From: Zafaria cholistanensis
GTDB taxonomy: Bacteria > Actinomycetota > Actinomycetes > Actinomycetales > Micrococcaceae
Direction: 5' to 3'
Assembly (NCBI RefSeq): GCF_008580665.1
Contig: NZ_BKDJ01000014.1
Location: 25,259 to 89,258 of the forward strand
DNA length: 64,000 bases
Below, one piece after another: positions 46,615-55,900 of the stretch; the first letter of the stretch is position 1, and the number at the start of each line of letters is the position of its first letter. The position numbers and the translations under genes are program-made. The notes under the pieces are model-generated. The model made no database searches, was not told the DNA's origin, and saw nothing but the letters and a program-made list of their open reading frames with translations.

Positions 46615-46641
46615 ATTCGAACCCATCCTGAAAGGTCTCCC

Positions 46642-47754
46642 ATGAACACCTCCACCCGCTTGCTGGGACTTCTCGCAGTCCCGGCGATCGCCCTATCCCT
46701 GGCAGCCTGCGGTGCTGGGGAAAGCTCGGCCGGGGTCTCCACCGGAGCAGGAACCCAGATTGACACGACCGCGCTCGACTCCACGATCGCCGAATTCCAG
46801 CAGCCGCTGAAGGAGGAAGTCCCGGCGAACTCCCCTGCCCCCGTTTCCGGGAAGAGCATCGTGGTCATTCCCTGCACCTACGCTTCTGAGGCGTGTGCGC
46901 GCGGCGCCGACTCGGCGATAGAGGCGGCCGGGGTCATGGGGTGGGAGGCGCGGATGATCGATCCGGCAGGAAACCCGGAGAAGGCCCGACAGGCCATCGA
47001 CCAGGCCATCCAGCTTGGCGCGGACGGGATTGTGTTCACCGCAGCCGTCGGCGACCAACTGGACGGAAAGCTGAAGGAGGCCCGTGACGCCGGCATCTTC
47101 CTCGTCAACAGCATGTCCCCGTCCGACGCGCGGTTCGACATTGACATCGAACCGGACGAAGACGCATCCGGCAAGATGATGGCCGCCGCCATTGCGCGCG
47201 ATTCCGGAGGTGCCGCGAAGGTCCTCGTCACCACCGACCCCGCTTTCCCCTCCATCGTCGCCCGCACCGAAGCGTTCAAGAAATGGCTGCCCGAGCTCTG
47301 CTCCGGCTGCGAGATCGTCGAAACCATCGAAACCCAGATGTCCCAACTGCAATCGGGCCTGCCTCCGCAGATCCAGGCGACGCTGACCGCCAACCCCCAA
47401 ATCAATTACGTCTGGACCCACACGGGCGCCGCCGCGGTCTCCACCCAGGCCACCGTCGCGCGCAGCGCCAACGGCGAATCCATCAAGATGACCTCCTACG
47501 ACGGGAACTCCGCCAACCTGGAACTCATTGCCCAGGGCAAGAGTCAGTTTGCCGATGTCATCAAGCCCATGGAATACGCCGGCTATCTCTCGGTCCACGA
47601 GATGAACAAGCTCTTCGCCAACGGATCCTCCGGCCACGAGGTGCTTGAGATGCCCAAGCGGATGGTCCTCAAGGACACACTCCCTGAACTGCCTTGGACG
47701 GGAGATTCGGACTGGAAGTCCGGCTTCACCACTTTGTGGCAGAACGCCAGCTAG
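46642..47754 (+). CDS. Sugar-type ABC substrate-binding lipoprotein
   Basis: This 370-residue protein begins with a lipoprotein signal (LSLAACG; lipobox LAAC) and then has the type I periplasmic-binding fold of ribose/xylose binding proteins (VVIPCTYASEACARGADSAI, LGADGIVFTAAVGDQ, LVTTDPAFPSIV). Extra cysteines (CTYASEAC and LCSGC) probably form disulfides. The ligand is unknown; the aldehyde dehydrogenase and the AraC type suggest a hydroxylated or aromatic compound rather than a simple sugar. AAAGGTCT precedes the ATG. Confidence 0.9.
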   Translation: MNTSTRLLGLLAVPAIALSLAACGAGESSAGVSTGAGTQIDTTALDSTIAEFQQPLKEEVPANSPAPVSGKSIVVIPCTYASEACARGADSAIEAAGVMGWEARMIDPAGNPEKARQAIDQAIQLGADGIVFTAAVGDQLDGKLKEARDAGIFLVNSMSPSDARFDIDIEPDEDASGKMMAAAIARDSGGAAKVLVTTDPAFPSIVARTEAFKKWLPELCSGCEIVETIETQMSQLQSGLPPQIQATLTANPQINYVWTHTGAAAVSTQATVARSANGESIKMTSYDGNSANLELIAQGKSQFADVIKPMEYAGYLSVHEMNKLFANGSSGHEVLEMPKRMVLKDTLPELPWTGDSDWKSGFTTLWQNAS

Positions 47755-47822
47755 GACCGGACCCTGCCCACCCGTCGGCCCGGTTTCCCGGGCCGACGGG
47801 CCAAGCCCCATCAGGAGATCTT

Positions 47823-49391
47823 ATGGACCTCACCCCTGCACTGCGCATTAGCGGCATCAGCAAGACCTTCACCGGCCAGAAGGCGCTCGACAGCGTTGAC
47901 CTGGACGTCCCAACCGGCGCGGTCACCGCCCTGCTCGGGATGAACGGGTCCGGCAAGTCGACGCTGATCAAAATTCTCGCCGGCGTGTATTCCCCCGATC
48001 CTGGCGGACGACTCCACGTCCGGGGCACCGAGGTGCCGCTCCCGCTCTCACCTCAGGCCGCCCACGCCGCGGGGCTGCGTTTCCTGCACCAGGACCTCGG
48101 GTTGGTCGATGCGCTGACCGTTGCCGACAACTTCGCGCTCTCCGACGGTTTCGCGGCCCGCCACCGGCTGGCGGCCGTCAACGTCCGCCGACAAAACGAA
48201 CATACCGAGGCCACCCTGTCCCTTCTGGGCATCAAGGTACACCCGGGACGCCCCGTCGGTGAGTTGTCCCCCTCCCTGCGTACTATGGTGGGCATCGCCC
48301 GCGCCTTCCAGCCGGTGCGGGCCCCCGGACGCGACACCACCGACCCTGCCGCTGACGGCGTGGCGGGACTCCGCCGCAATGTGTTGGTCCTCGATGAACC
48401 CACCGCATCCCTCCCGGTTGAGGACGCCTCCCGTGTGCTGGACCTCATTGAAGTGCTGCGCGAACACGGCGGCACCGCCGTCTACGTCAGCCACCGCATC
48501 GAGGAGGTGCGCCGCATTGCTGACCACGTCGCCGTTCTGCGCGACGGTCAGCTCGTCGCCGCCGAGCCGCTCGGAGGGCGCGACTCCCGTTCCATCGTGT
48601 CCCTCGTCGTCGGACGCCAGCTCGAAGAAGCACCGCTGCGCAGCGCCGCAGAACGCGAGGGAGAGGTCCTCTTCGAAGCCACGGGACTCACCGGCAACCG
48701 CGTCCGCAACCTGGATCTCTCCCTGCGCACGGGGGAGATCCTCGGGGTGACCGGGCTGGTCGGCTGTGGGCGCAGCGAATTGGTCCGGATGATGGCCGGT
48801 GCCCAGCAGCCCAGCTCCGGAACCATGCACCTCGGGGGAAGGCCCTACGCTCCTCCCAGCCCCGCCGAAGCCATCGCGGACAGCGTGGCCTGTGTCCCCC
48901 AGAACCGGCGCCGGGACGGGATCGTCCTTGACATGGGCGTCGGCGACAACCTCACGCTGGGTCGCCTGGCGCGGCACACCCGAGCCGGCGTCCTGAACCG
49001 CAAGGCGGAAAGGCTCCACGCGGACCAGCTGGGCAAGGACTACCTCGTCAAGACCGCTTCGCTGGAGGCTCCCATCCGCACCCTCTCCGGCGGCAACCAA
49101 CAGAAGGTCGTCGTCGCCCGCGCCGCCAGCTCCCGACCGTCACTGCTCCTGCTCGACGAACCATCTCAAGGTGTGGACGCCTTGGCCCGGCAGGAAATCG
49201 CCAACCTCCTGCGCCGCCTCGCAGACCGGGGCACGGCCGTCCTCATCGCCAGCACCGACCACGACGACTTCGTCGGGCTTGCCGACCGTGTCCTGGTGCT
49301 GGACCGCGGCTCCGTCGCCGCAGAGCTCTCCGGCGACGGCATCTCCGAAGACAACATTGCACTCGCCTGCCAAAGGACCGCACCATGCTGA
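47823..49391 (+). CDS. Sugar-type ABC importer, double ATPase
   Basis: This 522-residue protein has two fused ATPase domains, as in RbsA/XylG. The first has Walker A GMNGSGKST and Walker B VLVLDEPTAS, but its signature reads LSPSLR rather than LSGGQ. The second has a degenerate Walker A (GVTGLVGCGRSE), a good signature LSGGNQQK and LLLLDEPSQG. Weak halves are normal in this family, although the first signature is more divergent than usual. An insertion (RAPGRDTTDPAADGVAGLRR) precedes Walker B. It overlaps the permease gene by 7 bp. Confidence 0.92.
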   Translation: MDLTPALRISGISKTFTGQKALDSVDLDVPTGAVTALLGMNGSGKSTLIKILAGVYSPDPGGRLHVRGTEVPLPLSPQAAHAAGLRFLHQDLGLVDALTVADNFALSDGFAARHRLAAVNVRRQNEHTEATLSLLGIKVHPGRPVGELSPSLRTMVGIARAFQPVRAPGRDTTDPAADGVAGLRRNVLVLDEPTASLPVEDASRVLDLIEVLREHGGTAVYVSHRIEEVRRIADHVAVLRDGQLVAAEPLGGRDSRSIVSLVVGRQLEEAPLRSAAEREGEVLFEATGLTGNRVRNLDLSLRTGEILGVTGLVGCGRSELVRMMAGAQQPSSGTMHLGGRPYAPPSPAEAIADSVACVPQNRRRDGIVLDMGVGDNLTLGRLARHTRAGVLNRKAERLHADQLGKDYLVKTASLEAPIRTLSGGNQQKVVVARAASSRPSLLLLDEPSQGVDALARQEIANLLRRLADRGTAVLIASTDHDDFVGLADRVLVLDRGSVAAELSGDGISEDNIALACQRTAPC

Positions 49392-50425
49392 CCACATCCT
49401 CCGACGCCCGCGACCGATCCGAACTCCAGGGCGTCCAGCCGCCGAAAAAGCCGTCGAAACGCCGCCAGTTGCAGCCCGGTGCACTAATGAGAAACTACGG
49501 AATCGCCGTCTTCCTCCTGCTGATGATCGCCGTGTTCTCCATCCTCATGCCCACCACATTCGCCAGCGGTGGAAACTTCCGGCAGATCCTCGCCGACCAG
49601 GCCGTCCCCGGGATCCTTGCTCTCGCGGTGATCCTGCCCCTGACCGCCGGCGAGTTTGACCTCTCCGTGGGCGCCAACCTGGGCATCTGCACCATTTCCG
49701 GAATCGTCCTGGCCGGCACCGGTCTGCCGCTTCCCCTGGTCCTGGCGGCGACTATCGCCCTTGGCGTCCTGGTAGGGGCGGTCAACGCCTACATGACCAT
49801 CGTCGTCGGGGTCAACGCGTTTATCGCGACCCTGGGCATGGCCACGATCCTTTCCGGCATCAACCTGCTGCTGACCAACTCGACCCTCATCACCCACACC
49901 TCGGAAGCCTTCGGCGCATTGACCAACACGCGCATTCCCGGCGGCGTCCAGGTCGTGGTCTTCTACTTCCTGGCCGCGGCCCTGGCCCTGTGGTTCATCC
50001 TGGAGCGCACTCCCTACGGCCGGTATCTGCGCGCTACCGGCATGGGCCGGGACGCCGCGGAGCTGTCCGGCGTGAGGACCCGCGGCTACCTTGCCTCCGC
50101 ATTCATCGGAGCAGGCCTGCTCGCCGGCATCGGCGGAACGCTCCAGGCATCGCGTGCCGGCAGCGCCACCCCGGACCTCGGCCCGGAATTCCTGCTGCCC
50201 GCCTACGCGGCTGCGTTCCTCGGGGCCACCGCCATCCGGGCCGGCTTCTTCAATGTCTGGGGCACCGTGCTGGGGGTCTACCTGCTCGCCGTCGGAGCCA
50301 ACGGACTGGACATCCTCGGCGCGAAGACCTGGGTTACCCACGTCTTCAACGGGGTTGCCCTGTTGGTGGCCGTTTCGGCCGCCACCCTCGTCCAACGCCG
50401 CAAGGCCAAGTCCCGCGCATCCTGA
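49385..50425 (+). CDS. Sugar-type ABC importer permease
   Basis: This 346-residue permease has a basic cytoplasmic start (about 1-38), about 9-10 helices and the conserved LPLTAGEFDLSVGANLGI and GVNAFIATLGMATILSGI segments of RbsC-like permeases. It overlaps the ATPase gene by 7 bp, so the two are translationally coupled. A single permease gene suggests a homodimer in the importer. Confidence 0.92.
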   Translation: MLTTSSDARDRSELQGVQPPKKPSKRRQLQPGALMRNYGIAVFLLLMIAVFSILMPTTFASGGNFRQILADQAVPGILALAVILPLTAGEFDLSVGANLGICTISGIVLAGTGLPLPLVLAATIALGVLVGAVNAYMTIVVGVNAFIATLGMATILSGINLLLTNSTLITHTSEAFGALTNTRIPGGVQVVVFYFLAAALALWFILERTPYGRYLRATGMGRDAAELSGVRTRGYLASAFIGAGLLAGIGGTLQASRAGSATPDLGPEFLLPAYAAAFLGATAIRAGFFNVWGTVLGVYLLAVGANGLDILGAKTWVTHVFNGVALLVAVSAATLVQRRKAKSRAS

Positions 50426-50465
50426 CACCGTCTAACCACAGTCAACCCACCTGCAAGGAGAAACC

Positions 50466-51923
50466 ATGTCGCTGTTCGCCACGTCCCACTGGCACGGCAA
50501 GATCCACACCGATACCTGGAGCGACGGCGGTGCCGGGGCCCTCGACGTCGTCGAACCGGCCACCGGACGAAAGCTCGGCGCCGTCGGCTCGGCCACCCGC
50601 GCCGATGCCCTGCAGGCCGCGTCGCTTGCGGCACAGGCCCAGCCTGCCTGGGCAGCACTCAAGCCCGAGGAGCGCGCCGCCGTGCTGCGCCGCGCGGGGC
50701 AGCTGTTCGAAGACCACGCCGACGAAATCCAGGACTGGATTGTGCGCGAATCCGGCGCGATCGCACCCAAGGCGCAACTGGAGACGCACATTGCCGCCGC
50801 CGAGTGTTTCGAGGCTTCCGCCCTGCCCACCCACCCCGCAGGGGAGGTGCTGACCTCTAACGAGGCTCGGTGGTCGTTCGCGCGGCGGCGGCCCGTCGGC
50901 GTCGTCTCGGTCATTTCGCCGTTCAACTTTCCACTGATCCTCTCAATCCGGTCCGTGGCCCCCGCCTTGGCTTTGGGCAACGCCGTGCTGCTGAAGCCGG
51001 ATCCGCGCACCAACATCTCCGGCGGAGTGGCAATCATGCGCGTCTTCGAAGAAGCCGGCCTGCCCCCGGGCATCCTGCAGCTGCTCCCGGGCGGGGCCGA
51101 GGTGGGCCAGGCCCTCGTGGAGGCGCCCGAAGTCCGCGTGGTTTCCTTCACCGGCTCGACCGCCGCCGGCCGGAAGGTCGGCGAGGCTGCGGGACGCCTC
51201 TTGAAGCGGGCGCACCTGGAGCTGGGCGGGAACAATGCGCTGCTCGTGCTGCCGGAGGCCGACCTTGAGCTCGCTGCCTCGGCCGGCGCCTTCGGCTCGT
51301 TCATGCACCAGGGCCAGATCTGTATGAGCACCGGACGCCACCTTGTCCATGAATCACTCGCCGAGGACTACGCCCGGCTACTCGCCGCTAAGGCCGAACG
51401 GCTCGCCGTGGGCGATCCGACGCTTCCGGGCACCGCCTTGGGCCCGATCATCGACGAACGCCAGCGAGACAGCATCGACGCGCTGGTCCGTTCCGCCAAG
51501 GATGCGGGAGCCCAGATTGCTGCCGGCGGTACGTATGAGCAACTGTTCTACCGGCCCACGGTGCTGACTAACCTGACCCCGGACAACCCGGCCTGGTCCG
51601 AAGAGATCTTCGGCCCTGTGGCGCCGGTCCTCTCCTTCCGCGAGATCGATGACGCGGTCGCGCTGATCAACGCCTCAGAGTACGGCCTGTCCGTGGGCAT
51701 CCTCGGAGAGGTGGGACTGGCCATGGAGGTCGCTGACCGCATCGAATCCGGGAAGATCCACATCAACGAACAGACCGTGTCCGACGAGGCAAACGCCCCG
51801 TTCGGGGGGATGGGCGCCTCGGGCACCGGGTCCCGCTTCGGCGGGGCGGCGGCGAACATCGAGGCGTTCACGGAAACCCAGTGGCTCACCATGCGCCCCC
51901 GCATCGCCAGCTACCCGTTCTGA
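50466..51923 (+). CDS. Aldehyde dehydrogenase (benzaldehyde-dehydrogenase-like)
   Basis: This 485-residue NAD(P)-dependent enzyme has all catalytic residues: N154 (SPFNFP), K177, E252 (LELGGNNA) and the nucleophile C286 (QGQICMS). It most resembles the benzaldehyde/vanillin dehydrogenase group. It is 40 nt downstream of the permease and probably shares the transcript. It would oxidise the imported compound or an aldehyde made from it. The 900 bp that follow are gene-free and hold a terminator at 52430. Confidence 0.92.
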   Translation: MSLFATSHWHGKIHTDTWSDGGAGALDVVEPATGRKLGAVGSATRADALQAASLAAQAQPAWAALKPEERAAVLRRAGQLFEDHADEIQDWIVRESGAIAPKAQLETHIAAAECFEASALPTHPAGEVLTSNEARWSFARRRPVGVVSVISPFNFPLILSIRSVAPALALGNAVLLKPDPRTNISGGVAIMRVFEEAGLPPGILQLLPGGAEVGQALVEAPEVRVVSFTGSTAAGRKVGEAAGRLLKRAHLELGGNNALLVLPEADLELAASAGAFGSFMHQGQICMSTGRHLVHESLAEDYARLLAAKAERLAVGDPTLPGTALGPIIDERQRDSIDALVRSAKDAGAQIAAGGTYEQLFYRPTVLTNLTPDNPAWSEEIFGPVAPVLSFREIDDAVALINASEYGLSVGILGEVGLAMEVADRIESGKIHINEQTVSDEANAPFGGMGASGTGSRFGGAAANIEAFTETQWLTMRPRIASYPF

Positions 51924-52823
51924 TGAACGTTGCTGTTGCAGGTGGATCCCCGCATGGCGCGGGGTGTCATGTTCATTGAGGCAACGACCGGTATTTGCGC
52001 AAGGTTCTGCGAGTTCGTGACAGTTGGCACAAATTCTCCGAAAACCGAGGCCAAAGGTCGTCCCCTAGGGATTCTGGAAACCTGGAAATCGGCTCTCCGG
52101 GTACCTGCCGGCAACAGCTCATTTTCGGTCCGTTGCAGCCTCTCGACTCCTGCACATCATCGTTCTCTCAGAAGCACCCTGCAGGCCATCACGAATGCGG
52201 TTTCCGGACGGAAGGCTCCGGCTTCCCCGCTGGGGCCGACGTGGCTGGGACGCCCCGGGGCGAGGGTAGGAGACGGGTGTGACAGGGCGGTTCACGCCAG
52301 TCACGGGCATCCCGGATCCGTTCCCCCGGGCCGGTTCGGCTCGGGGATTTCCCACCCTGGACACAGGTACCTTGCAGGAGGGCTGCCTAGTGTTGAGATC
52401 ACCTCAGAACGGTGCGAGTGATGAGTGTTCAGGCCCCAGCCACCCCCCAGGCTGGGGCCTGACTCGTTAAGGCCCGGAGCCAGCCGTGCGTCCCGTCCTG
52501 CGTGCCTGGTATCCCGGCCTGGGCGGCCGGCGGGCACTGGCCCGGCTATGGACGGCCGATGCGGCCCAGCATGACCAGAGTTTCCTCAGGACCGGGTCCG
52601 ATGCGGCCAGGGCGTGGGTGGCTTGGGTGTCGAGCGCCTCCAGGATTCCGGCCACTTGGGCTCGTGCACCTTTCGAGCCTCGCCGGTGGGCAATCTCTCA
52701 CTTCCCTTCGACTGCGTCTCGGCCCGGCCCGGCGGATAGGACAAGCTGTCTGCGCTGGGCGTGTTAGCCGGCGATGGCGGGTAAACCCCAGGATGCAGTT
52801 CGCGTCATTGAGTGAGTTGAAGG
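51924..52823. other. Gene-free stretch after the ABC locus
   Basis: About 900 bp with no confident gene. A minus-strand frame at 52467-52655 (MAGILEALDTQATHALAASD) is a weak candidate for a gene remnant. The stretch 51960-52060 is lower in GC. A terminator lies at 52430. Confidence 0.45.
52430..52461. terminator. Hairpin terminator
   Basis: CAGGCCCCAGCC and GGCTGGGGCCTG form a 12-bp perfect stem with an 8-nt loop, about 500 bp after the aldehyde dehydrogenase. It could end that transcript or a lost gene. Confidence 0.65.
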
Positions 52824-54164
52824 TCAGACCGATCTCGTTTCACCGGCCCGGTCCCGGTAGGCATCGTCTATGTTCCCTTCCAGAGCCGCCTCAACCCGCT
52901 GTACGAGCTCCACGATGGCCTCCCGGTCATATTCGAGCAGCTCATCGGAGGCATTCTCCAGTATCAGGCCAGCCTGCCGGGAAACCTCTTCCCGCTGGGC
53001 TCCGTCGCGGGCTGCGGCAGCACAGTCGCGGAGCATGCGCAGCAGCGCGGTGAGGACAAGCGGCTCTGCCCGGCCGAACCGCCGAATCGGGGCGCACACC
53101 AGATCAAGGTAATAGCGGTGGTCGCGGGCCGGAAGGAGCAGCCGTGGTTGCCCATCGGTGTCGTTGTGCTGCTGAGGTCCCAGATGCCTTCCTTGGAGAC
53201 GGGTGAGGAGATCCGCGCAGTACCCTATGGCATGGGCTGCAGTGATGGGGTCGTTAATGCCGGGGGAGATGGCTTTGACGGCAATATCTGTTAGTTGCCG
53301 CAGGCCTAGGGCCACGTCCTGCTCACTGGTCCGTTCAAAGCCCATGCCAATGGATTCCTGAAGGGCGCCTTCCAGGTCTTCTGCTGCCGCTCCTGCTCCG
53401 CTTGTGCTCCAGATGCTCCCGAGCGGGGAACCGGCCACCACGTGGTCCCCTGGCCTGATGCCCAGCCGGATGAAGAGGCCACGTTCCGCTGCGGCTGTGA
53501 TCAGGAGCCTGGGCTGGATGATTTGGACAAAGCCGCTGCGTGCAGAGGGAAGCAACGTCCCTCCCGCAGGCCCCGGGAGGCCGTCCTGCGGATCCTTCGA
53601 CCGGTCCTCGTATGGGGGGCAGAACTGTTTGATGGTGCTGGCGGCCTCCTCGTGCACGGTCACCATCATGGTGTCGACCCGGAGGGATTTCACGATATGC
53701 CCCACGAACGCCAGCAGCCCTACCGCCGAAGCTATGCCCATCAGCAGAACCAGCAGCATGACAAGTACAGGAACCGGCTGATCCGCATTCAGGCCCTGAA
53801 GGCCTGCCAGGGCAACGACGAAGGTGGAGATAAAAAGGGCAAGGACCGCCTGGGTAAACCGGTCCCGCGCGAACTGCCGCAGGAGCCGCGGAGAAAACTG
53901 TTGTGAGGCGAGCTGGAGGGCCACGACAGTCAGCGACACCGTCACCGTGGCTGCCGCCATGATCGCTGTGGCCACCGTCTGGAGGAGGGCAAGGGCGGCA
54001 TCGGCGCCGGCCGGCCAGATAAGGCCCGCCCACGCTGTACCGGCCACGGGGCGGACCTTCAACAGGACCAGGGTCAGGAGCAGAAAAGCACCTGCCGCGA
54101 CGACGGGCCAGAACCACAGCGAAGCCCGGACACCCTCCGCTGAGATACGGCGCCCTCTACCCAT
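52824..54164 (-). CDS. DUF2254 membrane protein
   Basis: This 446-residue protein has four transmembrane helices in the first half (about 15-37, 52-75, 105-125 and 132-158) and a soluble C-terminal half. The signatures ATVTVSLTVVALQLASQQFS, RDRFTQAVLALFI and ALRQLTDIAVKAISPGINDP (read in parts) are typical of DUF2254, a predicted membrane protein family with unknown role. The ATG start and the full length agree with the family. Confidence 0.85.
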   Translation of the reverse strand: MGRGRRISAEGVRASLWFWPVVAAGAFLLLTLVLLKVRPVAGTAWAGLIWPAGADAALALLQTVATAIMAAATVTVSLTVVALQLASQQFSPRLLRQFARDRFTQAVLALFISTFVVALAGLQGLNADQPVPVLVMLLVLLMGIASAVGLLAFVGHIVKSLRVDTMMVTVHEEAASTIKQFCPPYEDRSKDPQDGLPGPAGGTLLPSARSGFVQIIQPRLLITAAAERGLFIRLGIRPGDHVVAGSPLGSIWSTSGAGAAAEDLEGALQESIGMGFERTSEQDVALGLRQLTDIAVKAISPGINDPITAAHAIGYCADLLTRLQGRHLGPQQHNDTDGQPRLLLPARDHRYYLDLVCAPIRRFGRAEPLVLTALLRMLRDCAAAARDGAQREEVSRQAGLILENASDELLEYDREAIVELVQRVEAALEGNIDDAYRDRAGETRSV

Positions 54165-54521
54165 GGCGCCTTCCTCCTGAACCCGTGGGCCTGCTGCTGT
54201 CCATCATCTGACTGCGCCCCCTCATCACCCGTCCCATCGCTCCAGCGTACCCACCCGGGCATGAGGCAAAAAGGAACTGGAGCGGGCGGGGATGCCCTGG
54301 CTCTTCTCCCTGCCCCGGTTCGGGCCGGAGAAGGACACTGCCAGGATTCAGGCGAGAATCAAATGCGGAGGCCCCCTGCCCGATTACGCCGGACGTGAGA
54401 CGCAAGGATGGTGTGGGCGGCCGTCCCGTAAGCCGGTCCCCCACCGGCGCAAGCGCACCCAACCTTGTTCAGATCACGATCGCTGCGTTTCCGCGGCCGG
54501 CCGGTTCTCCTAAGACCTGCT

Positions 54522-54575
54522 CGCAAAACTGCCCGGTGAGGGCGCCCCCCGCAGGCTTCACCGGGCAGTTTTGCG
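54522..54575. terminator. Perfect 18-bp hairpin near tRNA-Thr
   Basis: CGCAAAACTGCCCGGTGA and its exact complement enclose an 18-nt GC-rich loop. It lies about 30 bp after the tRNA-Thr 3' end (minus strand), so it probably ends the tRNA transcript. The rest of the 440-bp gap 54165-54604 shows nothing. Confidence 0.75.
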
Positions 54576-54604
54576 TTATTCCGCTAAATCCAGCGGTTCC
54601 TTGG

Positions 54605-54678
54605 AGCCCCTTGCCGGATTCGAACCGGCGACCCCCTGTTTACAAGACAGGTGCTCTGGCCAACTGAGCTAAAGGGGC
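54605..54678 (-). tRNA. tRNA-Thr (TGT)
   Basis: A 74-nt cloverleaf on the minus strand: acceptor GCCCCTT pairs with AAGGGGC, the anticodon arm CCTGT-CTTGTAA-ACAGG gives anticodon TGT (codon ACA), and the T arm has GTTCGAATC. CCA is encoded next to it. Confidence 0.95.
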
Positions 54679-54798
54679 GATCAGCCGAAGGCAAGTCCGG
54701 CCAGCACATCCAGCCTAGCGGAATCCGGGGACCAACCGGAAAACGGGAGCAGCGCGGCGCCGGCATCCGTGCGGGGGCCGGCGCCGCGCTGCGACCTG

Positions 54799-55665
54799 CT
54801 ACTTGTTGTCGTCGATGAGTTCCTGGGCCCAAGCCGTGAAGTCGGCGTCGGCGGCGGCGTCCCACACCTGTCCCTGCACCCATACGCTGGGGGTGCCGGG
54901 GATGGCGTCGATGCGGGAGGCCTGGTCGGTGAACTTCGCGAACGGACGGAAGGTGCCGTTATCAATGCAGGAGGACACGTCGGCGCCGTTGGCCGCGGCC
55001 AGGTCGGCGAGCTCCTTGTTGCTCATCTCGCCCTGGCTGTGCCGGGCGAACACCGCCTCGACGAACGGCAGGTAGGTGGCGGGGGCGGCGTCGGCCACGC
55101 ACGCCATGGCGTTCGCCCCGCGCGAGGAGTAGTTGGTGGACGAGCTGCGGTCCAGGTAGGCGACGTTGCGGTATTCGAGCGTGATGTCCTTAGCCGCCAG
55201 CCAGGACTTCAGCTGCCCGGCGTACGCTGACTCGAAGTCGGCGCAGTGGACGCAGTTCGCATCCACGTAGATGACCACCTGCGCCGGCTGACCCTTTGCC
55301 GCCGCGGCCACCCCACGCGGCTTGGTCTCCCGCTCTCCCTCCGGAACCTCACCCAGCGCCGCCCAGTCGACGGTGACCCCGGAGGTGGGCGCGGCCTCCG
55401 TGTCGGAAACCAGCGTGATGCCGCCGTATTCGTTGCCGCCCTTGGGCGCCGGCCCGGACTCGGCCACGTCACCGCGGCTGTTCTGCAGGATGATCATCGC
55501 GATCAGTCCGATCACCAGGACGACCGCGGCCACGACACCGATCTTCACCAGCAGGGACTTGCGTTTGGCGGCGGCCGCCTGCTGCTCGTGCAGCTGCCGG
55601 GCCTGCTCACGCGCCATGGACGTCCGCTCCGCCTTGCCGGGCCGGTTGTTCGCTGCCATCGCCAT
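54799..55665 (-). CDS. Membrane-anchored DsbA-like thioredoxin-fold protein
   Basis: This 288-residue protein has a charged cytoplasmic N-terminus with a Gln/Ala-rich helix (about 15-35), one transmembrane helix (about 41-61) and an extracytoplasmic thioredoxin/DsbA domain with the active-site CxxC in DANCVHCADF. The cis-proline region is IPGTPSVWV. It should form or rearrange disulfides in secreted proteins. A second ATG at 55659 is an equally likely start, because AAGG lies directly before the first. Confidence 0.88.
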   Translation of the reverse strand: MAMAANNRPGKAERTSMAREQARQLHEQQAAAAKRKSLLVKIGVVAAVVLVIGLIAMIILQNSRGDVAESGPAPKGGNEYGGITLVSDTEAAPTSGVTVDWAALGEVPEGERETKPRGVAAAAKGQPAQVVIYVDANCVHCADFESAYAGQLKSWLAAKDITLEYRNVAYLDRSSSTNYSSRGANAMACVADAAPATYLPFVEAVFARHSQGEMSNKELADLAAANGADVSSCIDNGTFRPFAKFTDQASRIDAIPGTPSVWVQGQVWDAAADADFTAWAQELIDDNK

Positions 55666-55900
55666 CCATCCTTGCTGGTCATTTAGGGGTCTGGAACCAG
55701 GACCCAGCTTAGCCGCCGCGGGACCCGCCCCGAGCGCCAGCCAGGGGTGGGAGGCGGGTAAGCGTCAGCGGCCGCGAAACCGGCCCCGCAGGGCCAGAAA
55801 GATAACAAGACAGAGGGAGATGCGGGTCCCGAGTCGCCCCGCGGCCTCCACTGGCTTAGGCTCAGGGAAAGTAGCACGACGCCGACAAAGGAGGCCTCGC

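Noticed and set aside
48548..49100. Concern that the first ATPase domain signature (LSPSLR) marks a pseudogene
   Set aside because: Sugar-type double ATPases often have one degenerate half; Walker A and B are intact and the frame is open, so it is annotated as functional with a note.
51960..52060. Lower-GC segment after the aldehyde dehydrogenase as an insertion-sequence end
   Set aside because: No inverted repeat, target duplication or transposase remnant was visible.
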